Source: a virus. From it: a DNA stretch of 20,609 nucleotides. The translations under genes were made by a program, and so were the position numbers. The stretch is from positions 1 to 20,609 of the IMG/VR virus record IMGVR_UViG_3300025880_000145, one strand, 5' to 3'. Shown in pieces: positions 9,198 to 16,070 of the stretch. The notes beneath the pieces are model-generated. The model ran no database searches. It worked only from the letters and a program-made list of their open reading frames with translations, and had not been told where the DNA came from. The number at the start of each line of letters is the position of its first letter. The first letter of the stretch is position 1.

Positions 9198-10209
9198 TAT
9201 ACTTTTCTGTACCAGGAAAACCTCCAAATCTCAAACCTTCATAAGTTTGATCAGCCCTATTGTAAGGAATAAGGTCTAGCTTAGATCTACCAAACCTCTT
9301 CGAGCAAGATTCCAGCGTTTTAGAGCATTCATCTTTCAACCAGTACCTAGAGTCTAGATAAGGGTGATGCATAGACACATCCTTATGCTGTTTGTTACAA
9401 ACAAAAACTTGAGGAACCCTTTTTTGGGGGTTTTTGTAAACTTTGCCTTCAATCATTACAACATCTCCGACTTCATATTCAGATTTATTTCGATCCCATT
9501 CAGCAATACTAGAATTCTTATCGGGATCTATATCGTTGTACAATACCCTCCCCTCTTGAGTCTCAATAGGTAAGCCCTTATAACCGCATCCAATAGAGCA
9601 ACGATAGGTCCAGTTACAATAATCAGCCATCACGATCCTTGCAGGAACCCAAGACCCTTCAAATTCTAAAGCCGAGACAAGCTCAAATTGGATAACTTGT
9701 TTGTTTTCTGAAACTTTTTTATTTATAAAGTAAACATCGTCCAAGAGGTGGGAATTTGGATCCGCCGCGCCAAAAGGATTCTTCCCTTTTTCGTTTAAAT
9801 TTTTATTTTGAAAGTTTTCATCATCAAGAAATCTTGCATAAGTCCTCTTTCTTGTGACTTGGCAATTTGAGAAATCTTGATTAGAGTGAGAGATTTTAGA
9901 AAATATACCTTCTGGATTAGCCATTGAAAGCATAGGCCTTGGAAGCTTACCGTCAGAGGAAGAATCAAAACCTTCCATCTTAATAGGTAAAGGTTGATAC
10001 GATACACCTTGCCATATTACAGGATTAGAGTTGTTAATCATTGGGCAAAATCTATACTTAGCCTCAGCTCCGAAGTTGACCCCGTACAAGTCACTTAAAT
10101 TCTCAAAATCTACCTGAAGATTAGAAAAATCTATCTCAAAAAAAGATATAAGAGAGTCAGGAATTAAAGATGTTAATTGCTTATTTAAATTCGATTGGGA
10201 CTTACTCAT
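9184..10209 (-). CDS. Minor tail protein L-like (lambda gpL family) with inserted carbohydrate-binding-like module, 341 aa
   Basis: Strong lambda gpL signature: PVIWQGVSYQPLPI, RPMLSMANPEG, RKRTYARFLDDENF, VPARIVMADYCNWTYR followed by CGYKG, and C-terminal CSKTLESCSKRFG then LRFGGFPG. gpL proteins sit in the tail tip and are known to coordinate an iron-sulfur cluster through four cysteines. The equivalents here should be Cys198, Cys208, Cys295 and Cys302, with an extra Cys204 between the first pair. Residues about 235-295 split the two cysteine pairs and read W..NKSEYEVGDVVMIEGKVYK ... YWLKDE, a small aromatic module like CBM5/12 chitin-binding domains, absent from lambda gpL. The protein is therefore longer than lambda gpL (about 230 aa). 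The start overlaps the previous stop as ATGA, indicating translational coupling, and no Shine-Dalgarno is visible. The gpL call is secure; sugar binding is inference. Confidence 0.93.
   Translation of the reverse strand: MSKSQSNLNKQLTSLIPDSLISFFEIDFSNLQVDFENLSDLYGVNFGAEAKYRFCPMINNSNPVIWQGVSYQPLPIKMEGFDSSSDGKLPRPMLSMANPEGIFSKISHSNQDFSNCQVTRKRTYARFLDDENFQNKNLNEKGKNPFGAADPNSHLLDDVYFINKKVSENKQVIQFELVSALEFEGSWVPARIVMADYCNWTYRCSIGCGYKGLPIETQEGRVLYNDIDPDKNSSIAEWDRNKSEYEVGDVVMIEGKVYKNPQKRVPQVFVCNKQHKDVSMHHPYLDSRYWLKDECSKTLESCSKRFGRSKLDLIPYNRADQTYEGLRFGGFPGTEKYNVQG
9325..9507 (-). other. CBM5/12-like module inserted in the gpL-like protein
   Basis: Residues about 235-295: W, then YEVGDVVMIEGKVYK, then FVCNKQH, then RYWLKDE. 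The pattern W...Y-x-x-GD-x-V-x-x-x-G-x-x-[YF]...W is that of small chitin-binding-type folds. It lies exactly between the two cysteine pairs of the gpL core. Confidence 0.55.
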
Positions 10210-13200
10210 AAATTTTTAATATATACACTTAATGAAGCTTCTTGAGGGCTAAATTGCTCACTGCTTTCTATAATAATCTTTGAACTATAATACGTATCTT
10301 CATTGGAAATTTCAATAGGCCCGGAAGATTCAGGCAAAGTTCTCGACTGAGAGGGACCATGATCGTTCCAGTGAATCTTACCAAATAAAGATTTACTAGT
10401 TTTATCTTTAAACTCTGGAGACCCTTCGATTATTTTAATCGCCTGCCCAACAGTAGTATTTCCATCAAAAGTCCAACCCCAATGATCATTCGTTTCTACA
10501 TAGCTAGGAACCCTGTCCAACATTTTTTGAAACAAAGTACTAAGTGTATCGCTAGTATGAATCTTTAATTTGAATTCGCGAGAAAAAGAAAGTTTTTGAC
10601 TCAAAAAACTTAAATAAGAGGCAGATAGATCTGAATATTTATTAACGTATGATTCGTAAATATCATCGCCGACCAACTTATAATATATTTGCTCGCCATC
10701 TTCGTTCACTAGGTAATTTTTTTCCTGCGAGAAACCTTCCCCATCAAAGACTATATCAATAAAACCAGAAGATCCTCCGGGAATTTCTGCTTGAGAATTG
10801 TTTTCAAAAAACTGCTCAGCAATAAAATATTCACAAAGGTAACGTTCGCCATCCTCATCTAAAACATCCCTTATTTTTCCTGTGTTATCCTGAAAAAAAG
10901 ATTGCTGGCGACCATTTACTAACTTAGGAGTCCACTCGCTTTTTACTGTCCCGCTACCCTCCATTAATATAAAAAATTGCCCACCGTCTAAACCATCCTT
11001 AAATTTCTTATCAAGTTTAATTTTTGCCCCATCAAGATTAAAAGGTAAATTCTTATCACTCGGCAAGACGTAAATAAAAGACTCTGCAGAGGTGGACTCG
11101 GGAATAAAAGGGGGCACCAAGGAGTTAGAGCCAAGAATTTCAAAATGATCATCATTGCAAATAATTGAATGTAAAGTAACAGGTCCATCACCTATATTCT
11201 CCAACTTTAACCTATTCCTTATTCTTTGTTTATTATAACCTCCAGAAGAAAATTTATCCGAGAAAACCAGTGGAGACGAAAAACTTAACTCTCCGGGAGT
11301 ATACAAAGGTGGAGAAGTATAACTGGATAAATTCGAAGAGGTTAAATTAAAAGGGAACTGCTCAAAAACAGCAGAAATGCTATGATTATTCTTAAAATTA
11401 TAAACATGACTCCACTCCGAACATATAAAATTTTGAGGAGTCTCGTATGGAGCAGGAGGAGAGAATAAGAACGGAATAGATCCGTAATGACTCTCTAAAA
11501 AATGAAGAATGGCCCAAGCCTCCTCGTCACCCCTATTATTAAAACTCAAGTTCAGCGTAAGTAAATTATCATTAATACCATCTTTATACATCTGAATATA
11601 AGAGTTATCAACAGAGATTTCCTGGAGAGAAACTGAATGGTTTACCTCAAGACCCAAAGAAGGCTTCCAAAAGAAATCTCTAGTCCAAAATTCTTTATTT
11701 ATTTGTTCGTAATAACCAAACTCACGAGAATATTCGCTCGTTTCACGAACCGGACTTCTTCCATTAACAGAAGAAGACTCATTCCAGTAATAATAATACT
11801 CATGATCTCCAGTAGAAAAAATTACATCATTAAGTTGATAATTTATATTTTCATTATAACTGCCAGGAGGCTTTACATACATACTTTCAGACTTATTAAG
11901 TATTGAAGTATTAAAATTTCTAAAAGATAAAGAAATATCATTACTGTTTTCGAAATTCAAAGAATGGGAAAATTCATTACAGTAAAAATCTTTAGACTGA
12001 TTAGATATTGAATCGTACGGATGGAAGGTTGAATCCCCGCCCCACCTAAATCCAGACACTCCCTGAGAATATTTTAAGTTTACTGAATTTTCGTGTTTTT
12101 CATGCTGCCCCTGATGATTTTCTAAAAAATGAATAATTGCATTAGCTTCTCTGTTAGTCCTATTCTTAAAACTTAAATTAAAATTGCAACTTAGAGAATT
12201 AATAGACTTCGGCTGCGTTATATAATAACCATTACCAAATTCATATTTAAAATTATCGCATTTAAAATTAGCAGAAGAGCCGTAATCGCAGTCAAAAAAG
12301 AACAAATCCTTTGCCCATTTATCAGGGCTACTGCCAGGAGTAAAGTTTATCAAGGATAACTTTATAGGGTTAGAGGATTTCTCCTCGAAAGACACTATAG
12401 AGTCATTATCTGTTAACCCTTGAATTTGTATTTTTGAAACCTTTCCGTCTCCCAGTCTGTCAGGAACAGGAAAAGAAGGCTTAGATTGAGTAATAGTAAC
12501 TCCATTGACATTATTATTTACTCCAGCAAGATCCCTTTTTATGCCGTACCATTTTTCGTTAGAAAAATTATAAATAAACATAGAGTTATCTTGATCGCCT
12601 TTGCTCAGATATAACCAACCTTCAGGCCCAAGCTCATTAGTAAATTGAGGAACCAAGTAAAGAAAACTGTTTGATTCGAGATCACTTCCTCCGATAAGTT
12701 CTTCACTAGCATAGATCCAATGCCCCGCAGGTAAGGCCCCCTCAGGAGTATTTCTTGAAAAAAACGTCTCTCTAAAAAACCACAACTTTCTCTCTGGGGG
12801 AGATAAGCTTAAGCCCTGCGGCAAAGGTGAAAGGTACAACCAACCAAGAGCGCTAGTTCTTATCCAGTTAGTTTCTTGAGAGCGCCAGAATGAAGTTAAA
12901 TTTAATTCATTATCTCCACCTCTTCCAGGAAACAAGAACCAGCTTGATCTATACCAACCAAACCCAACAGTAGAAACATCAAGGGTTTGAAGAATAATGT
13001 CGCTATCGGGAATATTCTCAACGTTAGCTTCAACGTCTTTAATTAAAAAACTTCCATCATTACCATTAACAGAACCCTCTATTTTTAAAGTCTGACCCAC
13101 TTGAAGTTCACTGCCGAGAGCTTCAGCTTCAGCAAGTTCATCTATTATATAATAAGATGGCTTGCCGTCAATTAACGGTCCGTCAGGATCAAGAGAAAAT

Positions 13201-13430
13201 CGGTGAGAGCTCTCGAGAACCAGTCCCGCTCCGTCGGTAATATCCTCCTTTGCATAATAAAAAGAACTATCTCCAGTATTGTAAACAAAATCGAACTTTT
13301 TATAACTAGCTCCTTGTTCAAAATTACCACTATAATTCGAAATATGCCCAGCGAAAGAAGGAGGCTTAAATCCTGGATCAATATTCTCTAGTAACTGATC
13401 TATATAAAATGGAGATCCTGGGTATTTCAT
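10206..13430 (-). CDS. Giant minor tail protein with two gpM-like domains, tryptophan-rich module and Ig-like region, 1074 aa
   Basis: Domain order as read: short aromatic module at about 30-75 (YKKFDFVYNTGDSSFYYA); small beta module at about 75-150; tryptophan-rich module at about 155-298 (FGWYRSSWF, ALGWLYLS, GWLYLS); first lambda gpM-like domain at about 390-510 (FEFG-type GY turn, NLSFKNRTNREANAIIHFLE, FYCNEFSHSLNF); second aromatic module at about 520-590 (YQLNDVIFSTGDHEYYYYW); second gpM-like domain at about 590-695 (NLSFNNRGDEEAWAILHFLE, FICSEWSHVYNF). An Ig-like segment like ASH/SPD-2 domains follows at about 730-828 (LKLENIGDGPVTLHSI ... GSG), then an unrecognised C-terminus. Lambda gpM is a single domain of about 110 residues that starts tip assembly with gpL. 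Position before the gpL-like gene agrees. The gene starts 2 bases after the previous stop and overlaps the next gene by 4 bases. Confidence 0.82.
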   Translation of the reverse strand: MKYPGSPFYIDQLLENIDPGFKPPSFAGHISNYSGNFEQGASYKKFDFVYNTGDSSFYYAKEDITDGAGLVLESSHRFSLDPDGPLIDGKPSYYIIDELAEAEALGSELQVGQTLKIEGSVNGNDGSFLIKDVEANVENIPDSDIILQTLDVSTVGFGWYRSSWFLFPGRGGDNELNLTSFWRSQETNWIRTSALGWLYLSPLPQGLSLSPPERKLWFFRETFFSRNTPEGALPAGHWIYASEELIGGSDLESNSFLYLVPQFTNELGPEGWLYLSKGDQDNSMFIYNFSNEKWYGIKRDLAGVNNNVNGVTITQSKPSFPVPDRLGDGKVSKIQIQGLTDNDSIVSFEEKSSNPIKLSLINFTPGSSPDKWAKDLFFFDCDYGSSANFKCDNFKYEFGNGYYITQPKSINSLSCNFNLSFKNRTNREANAIIHFLENHQGQHEKHENSVNLKYSQGVSGFRWGGDSTFHPYDSISNQSKDFYCNEFSHSLNFENSNDISLSFRNFNTSILNKSESMYVKPPGSYNENINYQLNDVIFSTGDHEYYYYWNESSSVNGRSPVRETSEYSREFGYYEQINKEFWTRDFFWKPSLGLEVNHSVSLQEISVDNSYIQMYKDGINDNLLTLNLSFNNRGDEEAWAILHFLESHYGSIPFLFSPPAPYETPQNFICSEWSHVYNFKNNHSISAVFEQFPFNLTSSNLSSYTSPPLYTPGELSFSSPLVFSDKFSSGGYNKQRIRNRLKLENIGDGPVTLHSIICNDDHFEILGSNSLVPPFIPESTSAESFIYVLPSDKNLPFNLDGAKIKLDKKFKDGLDGGQFFILMEGSGTVKSEWTPKLVNGRQQSFFQDNTGKIRDVLDEDGERYLCEYFIAEQFFENNSQAEIPGGSSGFIDIVFDGEGFSQEKNYLVNEDGEQIYYKLVGDDIYESYVNKYSDLSASYLSFLSQKLSFSREFKLKIHTSDTLSTLFQKMLDRVPSYVETNDHWGWTFDGNTTVGQAIKIIEGSPEFKDKTSKSLFGKIHWNDHGPSQSRTLPESSGPIEISNEDTYYSSKIIIESSEQFSPQEASLSVYIKNL
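12537..12968 (-). other. Tryptophan-rich module in the gpM-like protein
   Basis: Residues about 155-298: FGWYRSSWF, NWIRTSALGWLYLS, LWFF, HWIYASEE, FLYL, EGWLYLS, KWYGI. This is the longest and clearest copy of the module shared by three tail proteins. Confidence 0.68.
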
Positions 13431-13432
13431 AA

Positions 13433-14353
13433 TTAGCTGACTACTTCTCTGATTGATATGGAACCCATTGAGTGTTGACCCTCAGAAATGGATAAAGACT
13501 GATCAACAATTCTGCCGGAGCAATCAAACTTAGCTATCTGAGTATCCTGCAAAGAGTACAAAAAAGCAGAAGCATCAACCATTAGATCGCTATTTACGCC
13601 AGCAAGCCTTTGTTGAACTCCGTAAGAATTTAAAAAAGGAACAATTTCGTTAGAAGTTATATTCATTTTTTTTTCTATTCCTTCAACAGAAACCCTGCAA
13701 GGAAGAACTCCCGAAGCGTTAGTATTTACAGAGGTGTTTTCAGATTCTCTAACTCGATAATGCGTTTTTCTTTCCACCTTTATACTATAACTTAACTCGC
13801 TAATTTCAAATCTGCCCCCAACAACATCCTCCGCAATTGACGAACCAATTTTTAAATCCCCAAAAGATTTCAATCCGTGAGCAAAATCAACCTCGCTCTT
13901 ATTAAAGGTGTCGGCAACACCCTTATTAGTTATAGTTCCGTAAATAGCGTAAGACGCTGAAGCCTGAATAACGCCAAAAGGAACAAGCTTGAAGCTCAAA
14001 GATGTTAAAAAAGCGTTGTCAAACGAGTACCTCCCAACTTTATTTCCGTTAACAGGAAGCTCTGACATTCCACTCTTTATATCGAAGATCCTATTTATGT
14101 TATTAGGGGAGCCGTCTTTTGAAAAAGTTTCTGCAGATATATAGAAACCTATATCCAAAGTTCCAGTTAGCGGCTGAATAGGAGAAAAGCCAACAAATTC
14201 AACTCCCGCTCCAGACAATCCCCTTTTATAATTTCCGTAAACTTTTTCAACAGCAAGAGATGGGCTCATAGACAAATTAGCAGAGTTGACCATTAAATCT
14301 TTATTACCTAAAGATATTTTACCGCTTTCAAATCTTAAAAAAGGGTCACTCAT
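13433..14353 (-). CDS. Putative tail structural protein, tube-like beta fold, 306 aa
   Basis: I do not recognise a named family with certainty. The protein is rich in short alternating beta-strand patterns and has no signal peptide, membrane segment or catalytic motif. Its first 140 residues follow the same plan as the start of the preceding 574-aa protein: an opening strand pair, then P-L-[TE]-G-x-[LF]-x-[IV] (PLTGTLDI here), then a strand pair ending in ASASYAIYGT (compare ETSLTVYGE). Phage tail-tube proteins often show this arrangement, so the two may be diverged copies of a tube-like subunit. The middle has SYSIKVERKTHYRVRE and the C-terminus repeats short strands. It lies between tape measure and gpM-like genes, where lambda has no gene, so a baseplate/distal-tail collar role is plausible but unproven. 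The ATG overlaps the previous stop by 8 bases. Confidence 0.7.
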   Translation of the reverse strand: MSDPFLRFESGKISLGNKDLMVNSANLSMSPSLAVEKVYGNYKRGLSGAGVEFVGFSPIQPLTGTLDIGFYISAETFSKDGSPNNINRIFDIKSGMSELPVNGNKVGRYSFDNAFLTSLSFKLVPFGVIQASASYAIYGTITNKGVADTFNKSEVDFAHGLKSFGDLKIGSSIAEDVVGGRFEISELSYSIKVERKTHYRVRESENTSVNTNASGVLPCRVSVEGIEKKMNITSNEIVPFLNSYGVQQRLAGVNSDLMVDASAFLYSLQDTQIAKFDCSGRIVDQSLSISEGQHSMGSISIREVVS

Positions 14354-16070
14354 AATTTAAATACCTGTAAGTGTCATAACCTTTATATGTCAAAGATATA
14401 GACATCTCCCCCTCAACAGAAGAAGAAATAGATTCTCCCACGAGCCTTACGTTTCTTCCAAAAAAAGAATCAATTTCCAACCCTGTCTTAGAATCACTTA
14501 TGATTATACTTACGTTACTCTTTGGGGCGGACTGAATTCTATCTTTTATTTCTCTTATTTCGTAATTATTTACTATAATAGTAACATTAATGTCTGTTTC
14601 TATTGGGTACTGAGTGTCAACTTGAACAGGTTCTAGATTTTTCACTGAAGCCTTTTTCCCCAAAGCCCAATCCTCTGAAGTTCCTTTTGGGATCGCGTAT
14701 ATAGGTTGAAGATTTATTGCTCGACTAAAACTAAAATCACTAACAGCGTCTATATTAAAATCATCAATAATTATTGATATAGTTGATTGGTCTGGAAAGC
14801 TGATTGGTGGATGACTACTTCTTATAAGTTTATTGACATCGTAAGTAGCTAGCTCAAAAGCGTCTTTTCCCAGAGTCAAAATATCCGAGGCGGGGAGCAG
14901 AAGGTTATCCTGAACAGTTGCAGAAGGAGCTAGGCTTGGAGATAGTTGTCTTAAATTTATATCCTCTAAGCTTAACTCTTCAAGTATTAATTTGGAAGTA
15001 GAATCAACAGATAACCCCGACATTCCGAGCCACCTTGAGCCAGAATGGTCATAAAGAATAGATTTATACTCGCCCAAAGAATCTCTAAAAAATTCAACCC
15101 AAGTATTCTGCATAATATTTTGTTCTGGAGAGAATAAATAAGCTACACCCCTCGAATTTAATAATTCCTGATCGGACCACATCCAAACCGGCGACTGAAA
15201 AGCCCCTCCACTCCCTTGCAATTCAAGAAAAACAGAAAACCACATTTGCTTGCTCGAGGAAAAATTAGACTCAGAAGTTTGAACGTAAACCCAGCCAAGA
15301 AAATTATTAAAGACCCAATAAGAACTTAAGGTATGATCGAAAACCCCGTTCACTTCCGGGCAATATGTAAGGCTATAGTTTAAAGACAAAGAGGTATTCT
15401 TCTTGGAAATAAAAAACCAATCGGAATAATACCACCCCGAGGAATAAGTGCGCAACCCTAAAGCCTCAACAAATCCGTACTGGATAAATTTAGAGTCCTC
15501 GGCTAGACCATTATAAGCCTGATCAGATACACTAAGAGTTTTATTTTTCCAAGACTCAAGCAGATTTACGTTTTGATCAATAAATTCTTCGCTAGAGCTC
15601 GTTAGGTAAACGTAATCCCCATCAAAACCTTCATTATAATTTTTTTTCAAAACAAACAACGAGCTATTCCCAGCCATCACCCCTTTTCCCAGTTCTCCAT
15701 ATACAGTTAAACTCGTCTCTATGGAGGGTATATCTCCCACAGAGCAAGATATCGAATACTGATTAACCCGAGCCTTAGTAAAACCGAAACCTTTCGAGTT
15801 ATTATCGTATAAAATAACTCCACTGATTTCTTGTTCGTCAAATTTATAATTACCCAAAGAGTCCCGCTGAAGCAATGGGTCAGAACTTACCATTTCCCTC
15901 GATACCGAAAAGTTACCCTCTAGAGGCTTGTCAACTAGGGCATCAATAAAACCAACCCCTGCAACCTTAATTGGCTTTTCGGATATCCCATAATTAGCCT
16001 CCACACTCTGAACTCCCGATAAGGCAAAACCGTCAAGAATGACAACTTGTTCGTAATTCGAGTAGCTCAT
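14346..16070 (-). CDS. Putative tail structural protein, tube-like ends split by a tryptophan-rich insert, 574 aa
   Basis: The N-terminal about 130 residues look tube-like (FALSGVQSVEANYGI, DKPLEGNFSVSREM, YSISCSVGDIPSIETSLTVYG). The C-terminal about 190 residues are a second beta-rich part (DFSFSRAINLQPIYAIPKG, QVDTQYPIETDINVTI, EMSISLTYKGY). Between them, at about 203-349, sits a tryptophan/tyrosine-rich module (SSGWYYSDWFF, FLGWVYV, MWF, VWMWSDQE, SRWLGM) shared with two later proteins. The ends read as one interrupted structural domain, so the insert probably protrudes from the tail. No enzyme motif is visible. The ATG at 16070 overlaps the tape-measure stop as TGATG. A TTG one codon upstream, slightly closer to an AGGAGGG, is the alternative start. 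Placement right after the tape measure suggests a distal tail or tip protein. Function is inferred. Confidence 0.75.
   Translation of the reverse strand: MSYSNYEQVVILDGFALSGVQSVEANYGISEKPIKVAGVGFIDALVDKPLEGNFSVSREMVSSDPLLQRDSLGNYKFDEQEISGVILYDNNSKGFGFTKARVNQYSISCSVGDIPSIETSLTVYGELGKGVMAGNSSLFVLKKNYNEGFDGDYVYLTSSSEEFIDQNVNLLESWKNKTLSVSDQAYNGLAEDSKFIQYGFVEALGLRTYSSGWYYSDWFFISKKNTSLSLNYSLTYCPEVNGVFDHTLSSYWVFNNFLGWVYVQTSESNFSSSKQMWFSVFLELQGSGGAFQSPVWMWSDQELLNSRGVAYLFSPEQNIMQNTWVEFFRDSLGEYKSILYDHSGSRWLGMSGLSVDSTSKLILEELSLEDINLRQLSPSLAPSATVQDNLLLPASDILTLGKDAFELATYDVNKLIRSSHPPISFPDQSTISIIIDDFNIDAVSDFSFSRAINLQPIYAIPKGTSEDWALGKKASVKNLEPVQVDTQYPIETDINVTIIVNNYEIREIKDRIQSAPKSNVSIIISDSKTGLEIDSFFGRNVRLVGESISSSVEGEMSISLTYKGYDTYRYLNYE
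15024..15464 (-). other. Tryptophan-rich module in the 574-aa tail protein
   Basis: Residues about 203-349: SSGWYYSDWFF, YWVFNNFLGWVYV, MWF, VWMWSDQE, YLFS, TWVEFF, RWLGM. It aligns motif by motif with the copy at 12537-12968 and separates two tube-like halves of its host protein. Confidence 0.66.
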
